NCBI GenBank assembly: GCA_021371965.1
Contig: JAJFVE010000091.1
Coordinates: forward strand, 14,820 to 78,819
DNA length: 64,000 bases
Source: Planctomycetaceae bacterium
Lineage (GTDB): Bacteria; Planctomycetota; Phycisphaerae; SM23-33
Reading direction: 5' to 3'
This document shows, piece after piece, positions 52,420 through 59,802 of this stretch. The notes beneath the pieces were generated by a model, which saw only the letters and a program-made list of their open reading frames with translations, was not told the DNA's origin and searched no databases. Position 1 is the first letter of the stretch, and each line of letters opens with the position of its first letter. Both the position numbers and the translations under genes were made by a program.

Positions 52420-53904
52420 ATGAGCCAGACATTCCGCGCCGACATGCAGATTATCAGCGATGAAGAATTACACACCGCCCGCCACGTGCGGCAGAAGCTG
52501 CTGCGCGACCCGTACCGGCCGACGTATCACTTCGTCTGCCCGGAAGGGCTGGCCATGCCGTTCGACCCCAACGGCAATATCTTCTGGCGCGGGCGCCATC
52601 ACATGGGCTACATCTACCAGGAGCGCGGCGTGCACTTCTGGGGCCACGTCTCCAGCACCGACCTGCTGCACTGGCGGCATCATCAGCCATGCCTGTTCCC
52701 CACCCTCGACAGCCCCGAGACCGGCATCTTCAGCGGCAACGCGTACCTGGACAAAGACGGCAAGCGCGTGCTGATGATGTATCACGGTTGCGGCGCCGGC
52801 AATTCGATGGCCTGGAGCGACGACAAGGATCTCGAGGTCTGGCACAAGATGCCCGGCAACCCGATCGTGCCCAACCCGCCCGAGCCGGACAAGGTCGACT
52901 ACCAGTCCTGGGACCCGTGCGGCTGGATCGTCGGCGACACATACTACGCCGTCTTCGGCGGCGGCAAGAACACCGTCTGGAAGAGCAAGGACCTCAAGAG
53001 CTGGACCAAGTGCGGACCGTTCCTGGCCAAGGCGTACCCGGGCATCGACATTCACGAAGACATCTCGTGCCCGGACTTCTTCCCCATGGGCGACAAGTGG
53101 GTGATGGTCTGTATCAGCCACCGCCTGGGCACGCGGTATTACGTCGGCCACTGGGAAAACGACCAGCTCGTGCCTGAATATCACGAGATGATGTCGTACA
53201 GCGACAACGAGTTCTTCGCCCCCGAAAGCCACACCGACGCCCAGGGGCGGCGCATCCTGATCTCGTGGGTCTTCGACGGCCGCAACGACATGGTCCGCAA
53301 CTTCTCGGGCTGGAGCGGCACGATGTCGCTGCCGCGCGTGATGAAACTCGGCAGCGATAACCGCATGCTCATGACGCCCATCGACGAGGCCAAAACGCTG
53401 CGTTATAACGGCAAGAGCAGCGCCAACGTGGCGATCGCCGCCGACGGCCAGACTGTCGTGCCCTTCGACTGCATCAACGACAACGTGATGGAGATCGAAC
53501 TCGAGATCGAGCCCCAGGCCGCCAAGGAGTATGGCGTGAAGGTCTGCTGCTCGGCCGACGGAAAGCACGAGACGGTCATCGGCTACGACACCACCGACGG
53601 CACGCTCGGGATCGACCGCACCCACGCCGGTCCGGATCAGCGCATCGGTCGCAGCGTCATCGGCACCGAGCGCAAGAGCCGCGAGTCCGCCCCGCTGAAG
53701 CTGGCCGCCGGCGAGACGCTCAAGCTGCGCATCTTCATCGACCGCTCGCTGGTGGAGGTCTTCGCCAACGACGGACGGATGGCGCTGTCGCGGGCGGTTT
53801 ACCCGCAGAAGGGCTCGACGCTCATCAAGCTCTACGCCAAGGGCGGCGCAGCCAAGGCCCGCAGCGTCAGCGTCTGGGACATGATGCCGACCAACCCGTA
53901 TTGA
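52420..53904 (+). CDS. Glycoside hydrolase family 32 protein
   Basis: This 494-residue protein has the five-bladed propeller and C-terminal beta-sandwich of GH32. The nucleophile motif is PFDPNG (about 47-52). The acid/base region is HEDISCPDFF (about 212-221), matching the EC motif. The RDP motif reads WDP (164-166), so the transition-state Arg is Trp. The sandwich ends with FIDRSLVEVFANDGRMALS, a family hallmark. Fructans or sucrose are the usual substrates. No signal peptide is present. GGAGA precedes the ATG. Confidence 0.88.
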   Translation: MSQTFRADMQIISDEELHTARHVRQKLLRDPYRPTYHFVCPEGLAMPFDPNGNIFWRGRHHMGYIYQERGVHFWGHVSSTDLLHWRHHQPCLFPTLDSPETGIFSGNAYLDKDGKRVLMMYHGCGAGNSMAWSDDKDLEVWHKMPGNPIVPNPPEPDKVDYQSWDPCGWIVGDTYYAVFGGGKNTVWKSKDLKSWTKCGPFLAKAYPGIDIHEDISCPDFFPMGDKWVMVCISHRLGTRYYVGHWENDQLVPEYHEMMSYSDNEFFAPESHTDAQGRRILISWVFDGRNDMVRNFSGWSGTMSLPRVMKLGSDNRMLMTPIDEAKTLRYNGKSSANVAIAADGQTVVPFDCINDNVMEIELEIEPQAAKEYGVKVCCSADGKHETVIGYDTTDGTLGIDRTHAGPDQRIGRSVIGTERKSRESAPLKLAAGETLKLRIFIDRSLVEVFANDGRMALSRAVYPQKGSTLIKLYAKGGAAKARSVSVWDMMPTNPY

Positions 53905-53906
53905 GC

Positions 53907-53968
53907 GTGTGGCACGGCCGTTCCAGGCTGTGGCCTGGCTGACACACGCTGGAAAGCCTGCGCCACGG
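53907..53968. repeat. Inverted repeat downstream of GH32
   Basis: Arms gtggc...ttccag (from 53909) and ctggaa...gccac (to 53966) pair imperfectly around a ctgtggcctggctgacacac centre. The spacer does not look coding and resembles the other dispersed inverted repeats in this region. Confidence 0.45.
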
Positions 53969-53988
53969 TTATAATGGGTTGGAACGAC

Positions 53989-54291
53989 ATGATACGAAGA
54001 CTTCTCAACCACCCCCACCCGCTGGTCCGCAAGATCGTGCACTACGGGCGCGTCCCGTTGGGGGTGTTTCTGATTCTGCTGGGCATCGCCGGGCTTTTTC
54101 TGCCGGTCCTCCAGGGCTGGCTGACAATCTTTGCCGGGATTGTCGTCCTGGCGCCCGACAGCCGCCTGGCCAAGACGATCCGGCGCAGGCTCCAGCGCCT
54201 GCGGGCGCGGTGGCGGCTTTGGAGGACGCGGCGGCGCCTGGCCCGCATCCGCGGCCGCGCGGAGCGGGACAAGGCAAGCGGGGGCCAATAA
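53989..54291 (+). CDS. Small membrane protein, PGPGW-like
   Basis: This protein of about 100 residues has one or two membrane segments (VPLGVFLILLGIAGLFLPVL, then GWLTIFAGIVVLAPDSR) and a very basic C-terminus. The membrane hairpin resembles the PGPGW family of putative transmembrane proteins. An ATG at 53974 is in frame but lies inside a TATAAT hexamer; ATG 53989 is preferred if that hexamer is the promoter. Confidence 0.65.
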   Translation: MIRRLLNHPHPLVRKIVHYGRVPLGVFLILLGIAGLFLPVLQGWLTIFAGIVVLAPDSRLAKTIRRRLQRLRARWRLWRTRRRLARIRGRAERDKASGGQ

Positions 54292-54309
54292 TGAATCGGG
54301 GGACGTGCG

Positions 54310-54891
54310 GTGGCTGAAAAGAAAAACAGGGGGATTTTCACGATCGGGCACTCGACGCGGAGCGGGGAGGAGTTCGTCGAGTTGCTGCGGGTCCACGGCG
54401 TGCAGCGGCTGGTGGACGTGCGGAGCATTCCGCGCTCGCGGCACAACCCGCAGTTCAACCGCGATGAGTTGGGTCCGCTCCTGCGCCGGCGACGCATCAA
54501 CTACCGCCACATGAAGACTCTCGGCGGGCTGCGCCACCCGCGGGCCGACTCGACCAACACCGCCTGGCGGAACGCCGGCTTCCGCGGATTCGCCGACTAC
54601 ATGCAGACGCCGCAGTTCCAGGCCGCACTGGACAAGCTCATCGCCCTGGCCGGCGAGAAACCGCTGGCGATCATGTGTGCCGAAGCCGTCCCGTGGCGCT
54701 GCCACCGCGGACTCATCGCCGACGCCCTGACCGTACGAGGCATCGAGGTGCGGCACATCATCAGCCGCGCGGCCGCAAAACCGCACGTGCTTAATCCCAT
54801 GGCCGTCGTCAAAGGCAAGTCGCTGACCTATCCGCCGCAGAACGGAGCAAAGATTTTGCCACAGAGATCGCAAAGAACGCAAAGAAAATGA
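54310..54891 (+). CDS. DUF488 family protein
   Basis: This 193-residue protein starts at GTG 54310 with a GGGGGA upstream. It has TIGHSTRSGEEFVELLRVHG, RLVDVRSIPRSRHNPQFNR and AIMCAEAVPWRCHRGLIAD, typical of DUF488, whose role is unknown. The last dozen residues are encoded by a dispersed inverted repeat (54855-54920), so the tail is probably a recent extension. Confidence 0.88.
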   Translation: MAEKKNRGIFTIGHSTRSGEEFVELLRVHGVQRLVDVRSIPRSRHNPQFNRDELGPLLRRRRINYRHMKTLGGLRHPRADSTNTAWRNAGFRGFADYMQTPQFQAALDKLIALAGEKPLAIMCAEAVPWRCHRGLIADALTVRGIEVRHIISRAAAKPHVLNPMAVVKGKSLTYPPQNGAKILPQRSQRTQRK

Positions 54892-54920
54892 AATACGAGA
54901 TGTGTGTTCTTTGTGGCAAA
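54855..54920. repeat. Inverted repeat overlapping the end of the DUF488 gene
   Basis: Left arm tttgccacag with gcaaagaacgc (54855-54880) pairs with ttctttgtggcaaa (54907-54920). The direct repeat aaagaacgcaaagaa lies inside. The element belongs to the same style as the ccacagagacacagag repeats at 59.5-59.8 kb. Confidence 0.6.
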
Positions 54921-54960
54921 GTTGTTAGCCATCCTTGAACCGTTCGCTAGAATCTGAGCC

Positions 54961-56340
54961 ATGAGCACACTGACACGCGTAACGTTACCGGATTTCGGCC
55001 GCGAAGCCCGCCAGCCGCAGATTCCCAACGAACTCTACCGCCGCCGGATGGCCGCCGCCGAGGCGCGAATGGAGAGGGCGGGTCTGGACGTGCTGGTCGT
55101 CTACGGCGACCGGGAACATTTCGCCAACGTGATGTACCTGACCGGGTTCGACCCGCGATTCGAGGAGGCCCTGCTGCTCATCGGCGGCGGGCGGAAGCTC
55201 CTGCTGGTCGGCAACGAATGCATGGGCTACCTGCCCGACGAGGCGCTGGGCATCAAGGCCGAACTGTTCCAGGAGTTCTCCCTGCCCGGCCAGCCACGCG
55301 GCAACTCGCGGGCGCTGCGGGCGATTCTCTCGGACTTCGGCATCGCCCGCGGCACGCGCGTCGGCTGCGCGGGGTGGAAGTATTTCGAGCCCCCGCTGAT
55401 CGAGGGCGGCAGCAGCGCCATCGAGATCCCCGCGTACCTCGTCGATCTGCTCCGCGACCTGACGAGGGGCGAAGGCAGCGTCTCCAACGCCGGCGACATC
55501 TTCATGGATGTGGCCGACGGACTGCGGATCATCAACGAGCCCGAGCAGATCGCCCAGTACGAATACGCCGCGTCCGTCACGTCGACGGGCGTGCTGGAAC
55601 TGATGCGCCACGTGAAGCCGGGCGCCGTGGAGTGCGATCTGGAAAAGCACCTCGACAGCCGCGGCCTGCCGCTGACGTGCCACCGCATGCTCAGCTTCGG
55701 CGCCAAGGCCAAGCGCGGCCTGGCCAGCGCCGGCGACAATACCGCCTCCCTGGGCGATCCATACACGACGGCCTTCGGCGTGGTGGGCGCCCTGACCTGC
55801 CGCGCCGGCTGGGTCGCCAATAAACTCGAAGACCTCCCCGCGGGCGACCGCGACTTCTGCATGGCGTACGCAAAGAACTACTTCGGCGTCGTGGCGGCAT
55901 GGTACGCGTCGCTGCGAGTCGGCGTCACGGGCGGAAGAGTCTTCGCCGCAGTCGATGCCGCACGCGACAAGACGCTGTATGATTTCGCCGTGAACCCCGG
56001 CCATTACCTGCACCTGGAGGAATGGACGCATTCGCCCTTCGCCGCCGGCAGCGGCGTGGCGCTGCGATCGGGCATGATGCTGCAGATGGACATCATTCCG
56101 ATCTCGCGCGGGCCGTTCTGCTACATCAACGCCGAGGACGGCGTGGCGCTGGCCGACGCCGATCTGCGGCGCAAGATCGCCGCCGAGTTCCCCGCCGCAT
56201 GGAAGCGCATCGAAAGGCGCCGCGCGTTCATGCGGGAGGTGATCGGGATCGACCTCGACGAGTGCGTGCTGCCCATGAGCAATATGCCGGCGTGGTTGCC
56301 GCCGTTTGTGATGGATTTGGATCGGGCGATGGTGATGTGA
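54961..56340 (+). CDS. Divergent M24 (creatinase-fold) protein
   Basis: This 459-residue protein has the N-terminal creatinase-like domain (YRRRMAAAEARMERAGLDVL, then FANVMYLTGFDPRFEEALLL) and a C-terminal pita-bread-like part (NPGHYLHLEEWTHSPFA, GMMLQMDIIPIS). The two Asp ligands of M24 metallopeptidases are not recognisable, and the last Glu appears as Asp in QMDII, so peptidase activity is doubtful. No ribosome site precedes the ATG. TAGAAT lies 6 nt upstream of the start codon. Confidence 0.8.
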   Translation: MSTLTRVTLPDFGREARQPQIPNELYRRRMAAAEARMERAGLDVLVVYGDREHFANVMYLTGFDPRFEEALLLIGGGRKLLLVGNECMGYLPDEALGIKAELFQEFSLPGQPRGNSRALRAILSDFGIARGTRVGCAGWKYFEPPLIEGGSSAIEIPAYLVDLLRDLTRGEGSVSNAGDIFMDVADGLRIINEPEQIAQYEYAASVTSTGVLELMRHVKPGAVECDLEKHLDSRGLPLTCHRMLSFGAKAKRGLASAGDNTASLGDPYTTAFGVVGALTCRAGWVANKLEDLPAGDRDFCMAYAKNYFGVVAAWYASLRVGVTGGRVFAAVDAARDKTLYDFAVNPGHYLHLEEWTHSPFAAGSGVALRSGMMLQMDIIPISRGPFCYINAEDGVALADADLRRKIAAEFPAAWKRIERRRAFMREVIGIDLDECVLPMSNMPAWLPPFVMDLDRAMVM

Positions 56341-56342
56341 AT

Positions 56343-56437
56343 TGGTTAATTCGTTAACTGGTTAACTGGTTAACTGGTTGACTCGTTAACTGGGTACTCG
56401 TTATCCCAGTCAACCAGTTAACCAGTCAACCAGTCCA
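56343..56437. repeat. Tandem and inverted ggttaact repeats between convergent genes
   Basis: About five copies of a ggttaact/ggttgact unit run from 56343 to 56391. Their inverted form ccagtcaaccagttaacc runs from about 56406 to 56437. The two halves can form a long hairpin between the 3' ends of the M24 and sulfatase genes. It may serve as a bidirectional transcription end or be a mobile repeat. Confidence 0.7.
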
Positions 56438-56441
56438 CGAT

Positions 56442-57947
56442 TTATCCCATCAGCTTCTTCGCCGCCGGGGGCGGTTCGATACCGTCTGGCAGAACCTTCC
56501 ACCACTTGGCCCCGCCGGTCACCAGCGGCTGGAGGCGCTTGACGACGTCGGCGTACTTGGGATCGGCCACCACGTTGACGTTTTCCTTGGGGTCGTTCTC
56601 GTGGTCGTAGAGCATGTGCCCTTCCTGGCGGCCGTGGAAGGTGTAGCGCGTGTAGACGAACCGCCCGTCGCAGACGCCGTCGCCGTCGGGCGAGGGGTAG
56701 CGGCTGAAGATCGCCTTCTTCCACGGGCGCTTGGGGTCTTGCAGCAGGGGCGCAAAGCTCAGGCCTTCCAGGTGTGGCGGCTGGGGGATGCCCGCCAGGT
56801 CGCACAGCGAAGGATACATGTCGACGAACTCGGTGAGCCCTTCGGTCACGCCGGGCTTGATGCCCGGTCCGGAGATCATCATCGGGGCGTGATAGCCCAG
56901 GTCCATGCAGACCTGCTTGCACCAGAACCCGTGCTCGCCGAGGAACCAGCCGTGGTCGCCCCAGAGGATCACGATGGTGTTGTCGCGCAGGCCCAGCTTG
57001 TCCAGCTCGGCGATAATCTGCCCCACCAGCGAGTCGATGTAGCTCACGCAGGCGTAGTAGCCGTGCACGAGCTTGCGGTTGAGGTCGGCCGACACCGGCC
57101 CGCGCTTGGGCGTTCCGGCGTATTGCCCGCGGAGCTCCTTCCACTGATACGTCGTCAGTGGGCCCGGGGCGTTCTTGGGCAGGTTGGGGTTGTCGGCCAG
57201 CACGAGCTTGTCAGCCTCGTACATGTCCCAGTATTTTTTTGGCGCCAGGAAAGGCAGGTGCGGTTTGGTAAGCCCGCAAGCGATGAAGAACGGCTTGTCG
57301 CTCTTGGCCAGGCGGCGCAGATCGGCGATGGTCTTGTCTGCGATCTGTCCGTCGGGGTATTCATTGTCCTTACAGTCGTCGGCTTCGTAAGGCATGCCGA
57401 AGCACATGGGCTTGCCCTTCTTGCGCTCCGAGGCCACCATCGCCGTCGACTCGGGCTTGCGATACCCCGGCCAGCCGATCGTCGGGGAATAATGCTCCTC
57501 GCTCCAGCCGTCCTTGCAGTCGGGGGAGTTGTGGAAGACCTTGCCGTTGCCGACGGTGTGATACCCGTTCTGCTTGAACCACTTGGCCAGCGTGACGACG
57601 CCGGGGGCATCTTTCTCGGCCCAGGAGGCCCAGTCGTTGAATCGCGATTCGTTGGGCCTCAGGCCCGTCAGCAGGCTGGCGCGCGAGGCCCCGCACACGG
57701 GCACTTGGCAGTAGGTCTTCTTGAACAGCACGCCCCGCCCGGCCAAGGCGTCGATGTTGGGCGACTTCATCTGCTTGTGGCCGTAGCAGCCCAACTGCGG
57801 GCGCAGATCGTCGACCGGAATAAAGAGCACGTTGTACTTCTTGCCTGAGGCATTCTCGCCCAGGGCAAAGTCCGGACCCAACATGCTCATCGCGCCGGCG
57901 GCGGCGCCCGCCATCGCGGCGCTCTTAAGAAACGATCTGCGATCCAT
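56442..57947 (-). CDS. Exported sulfatase
   Basis: This 501-residue sulfatase has a Tat-type signal (DRRSFLKSAAMAGAAAG). The metal-binding start is PVDDLRPQLGCYG, and the formylglycine site CGASR lies in VPVCGASRASLLTGLRPNES. ILWGDHGWFLGEHGFWCKQ completes the site. It needs a formylglycine-generating enzyme, not seen in this window. Length and layout resemble iduronate-2-sulfatase-like enzymes of planctomycetes. It lies 14 nt after the alpha/beta hydrolase gene and is probably in its operon. Confidence 0.93.
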   Translation of the reverse strand: MDRRSFLKSAAMAGAAAGAMSMLGPDFALGENASGKKYNVLFIPVDDLRPQLGCYGHKQMKSPNIDALAGRGVLFKKTYCQVPVCGASRASLLTGLRPNESRFNDWASWAEKDAPGVVTLAKWFKQNGYHTVGNGKVFHNSPDCKDGWSEEHYSPTIGWPGYRKPESTAMVASERKKGKPMCFGMPYEADDCKDNEYPDGQIADKTIADLRRLAKSDKPFFIACGLTKPHLPFLAPKKYWDMYEADKLVLADNPNLPKNAPGPLTTYQWKELRGQYAGTPKRGPVSADLNRKLVHGYYACVSYIDSLVGQIIAELDKLGLRDNTIVILWGDHGWFLGEHGFWCKQVCMDLGYHAPMMISGPGIKPGVTEGLTEFVDMYPSLCDLAGIPQPPHLEGLSFAPLLQDPKRPWKKAIFSRYPSPDGDGVCDGRFVYTRYTFHGRQEGHMLYDHENDPKENVNVVADPKYADVVKRLQPLVTGGAKWWKVLPDGIEPPPAAKKLMG

Positions 57948-57961
57948 GGTAAATCCTTTCG

Positions 57962-58768
57962 CTACTTGCAGGCTTTAATGATGAACTCCGCCACCTTGGT
58001 CTGATCGGCGGCGTTGCAAGCTTTGTTGTGCGCTCCGGCGACGGCCTTGGGGTTCTTGGCGTCGACTCGCTTCTGCAGCGGTTCGAGCTTGGGGTCGCCC
58101 TTGATGCTGTCGCGGCTGATGACGATCGACACGCCGGTGAAATCGCCGCCCAAGGCCTTCATCTTCTTCTCGACGACAGCCGAGTTCTCCTCGTACGGCA
58201 CGCCCTCATCCTGGGGGCTGTAGAAGTGCAGCACGGGGATCTTGGCCTTGGCGATGGGCTCGAGCACGTCGATGGGGTTCTGTTTGTACTCCATCGCCTG
58301 CTGCTCGGTCAGGCCGTAGACGCTCTGGAGCTGCTTCCAACTGCCGCCGTGTCCGCCGGAGAGCCCTTTGCCGCCGGGCCAGCTCTTGATGTCGCACACC
58401 GGCGCCGCCCCGACGATGCAGGCAACCTGGTCGGGGTGGGCGGCCGCCCACTTGTGGATGATCAGCCCGCCGCGGCTGATGCCGATCAGCGCGGGCTTGG
58501 CCGCCAAGCCATACGTGGCGGTCATTTCCTTGTAGAAGGCATCCCACTGCTTCATCGCCTCGGGCGAACCCAGCGGATCGCTGGCGTCGATGTAGGCAAT
58601 GTGGAAACCTGCCGCCAGCAGCGCCTTGTCGCCCATCGCAATGTGCGCAAAGGGCGCCCGCAGCACCCAGGGGCGTCCGGCCGCGGGAGTCTTGGGCACC
58701 GCTACCCAGCATGGGCGGCCGGCCACTTCAAAGCTGAACTGCTCGGCGCCGTTCCATTCTTTCTTCAC
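57962..58768 (-). CDS. Alpha/beta hydrolase
   Basis: This 268-residue protein has the nucleophile elbow GISRGG and a C-terminal catalytic-His region near GAHNKA. It lacks a signal peptide, although the genes on both sides encode exported proteins. Its start is a GTG that overlaps the SGNH gene stop (GTGA), with no ribosome site. The pair may be two halves of one polypeptide separated by a one-base shift. Confidence 0.82.
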   Translation of the reverse strand: MKKEWNGAEQFSFEVAGRPCWVAVPKTPAAGRPWVLRAPFAHIAMGDKALLAAGFHIAYIDASDPLGSPEAMKQWDAFYKEMTATYGLAAKPALIGISRGGLIIHKWAAAHPDQVACIVGAAPVCDIKSWPGGKGLSGGHGGSWKQLQSVYGLTEQQAMEYKQNPIDVLEPIAKAKIPVLHFYSPQDEGVPYEENSAVVEKKMKALGGDFTGVSIVISRDSIKGDPKLEPLQKRVDAKNPKAVAGAHNKACNAADQTKVAEFIIKACK

Positions 58769-59469
58769 CCCGGAAAAGGGCGGGCACTCACGGCAGCCTT
58801 GGCCGGCGCCGTCGGGGACGCGCTGGCCTTGGGGGCGGCCTTGATGGCCTCGGCGACAGTCTTGGCGATCACGGCGTAGCCCTTGGCGTTAGGATGAATG
58901 CCGTCGTCGAACAGGTCGGTCTTTCCCTCGGTGGGCGTGTAGCAGTCGATCAGCGGCAGCTTGAGGTCGGCCGCGATCGCCTTGACCAGCGGGACGACCT
59001 GTTCTTTGACCACCGCGCCAGTGATGCCGTAGTTATCCTTGCCCACGGCCACCGGGGTGCAGATGTAAATCTTCGGCTTGCTGGGCAGATCGGCGAAGCT
59101 CTTGACCAGCGCTTTGTAGGCTGCGGTGAATTTCTCTTTGTCCACCGTGGCGGACTTGGCATCGTTGGTGCCCAACATGATCACAACCACGTCGGGCTTG
59201 GACGCCAGCGCCTGCTTGCAGTACTTGTCGGCGGCGTACTGCCCTCGACCGGGCAGAACCGTGCGGCCAGAGGCGCCGTAGTTGCCCACGACGTAATCCT
59301 TGCCCAACAACTCACCGAGTTGCTTGGGATAGTCCTGCCCGCCGCCGCCAACGCCCTTGGTAATGCTGTCGCCCGCGCAGGCGACCTTTGTCGCAGCGGC
59401 AGCCGGCGAGGCAAACGCCAAGGCGCAGATCGTCATCCCAATCGTTAAGCTCATCATCCCATGTCGCAT
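58765..59469 (-). CDS. Exported SGNH/GDSL hydrolase
   Basis: This 234-residue protein has a signal peptide (cleaved near SPAAA) and the SGNH blocks GDSIT, the block II Gly in VGNYGASG, GTND and DGIHP. It is probably a carbohydrate or lipid esterase. The Ala/Pro-rich tail (about 213-234) looks like an interdomain linker that ends abruptly at the overlap with the alpha/beta hydrolase. AAAGGA stands upstream. Confidence 0.88.
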   Translation of the reverse strand: MRHGMMSLTIGMTICALAFASPAAAATKVACAGDSITKGVGGGGQDYPKQLGELLGKDYVVGNYGASGRTVLPGRGQYAADKYCKQALASKPDVVVIMLGTNDAKSATVDKEKFTAAYKALVKSFADLPSKPKIYICTPVAVGKDNYGITGAVVKEQVVPLVKAIAADLKLPLIDCYTPTEGKTDLFDDGIHPNAKGYAVIAKTVAEAIKAAPKASASPTAPAKAAVSARPFPG

Positions 59470-59802
59470 GTGTAATCAGTCCTTTCTGCCGGCGCATGCC
59501 GGGGCTAAGTTCGCTTCAAAGTGTAACCCGCGCCGCGGGGAAAAGGACTACCACAGCGACACAGAGATCACGGAGACAAAAAAAAGAAAAGACACATTGG
59601 GTGCCGTGGCGGGAGGGCTTTTTGACAGCCCGACAGCCACGACCGGACGCCGGGCGTTGGGGGTCGTGGCTCTCCGGGCCTGCGGCCCTGCGCGCCGCGG
59701 CACCCTCCGCTCAATCATGCCAAACAAAAACCAGGCACGTGTCCTGGTTCTTGTTCTTGTTTTTCCCAACCTCGTTTTGCTCTGTGCCTCTGTGGTAAGT
59801 TT
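59470..59802. other. 333-nt spacer occupied by a MITE-like element
   Basis: No gene is visible. Most of the spacer is the inverted-repeat element at 59549-59797, annotated separately. The left part (59470-59548) contains the leader of the SGNH gene. No clear promoter was found. Confidence 0.6.
59549..59797. repeat. MITE-like element with nested terminal inverted repeats
   Basis: Outer arms taccacagcgacacagag (59549-59566) and its near-perfect reverse complement (59780-59797, 16 of 18 matching) flank about 250 nt. Inner arms gggtgccgtggcg (59599-59611) and cgccgcggcaccc (59693-59705) match at 12 of 13. A third hairpin accagg...cctggt (about 59732-59750) is followed by a T-rich run. No coding sequence is present. 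Confidence 0.7.

Noticed and set aside
56343..56437. The ggttaact array as a CRISPR
   Set aside because: Units are 8-9 nt and contiguous without spacers, and no cas genes are present.
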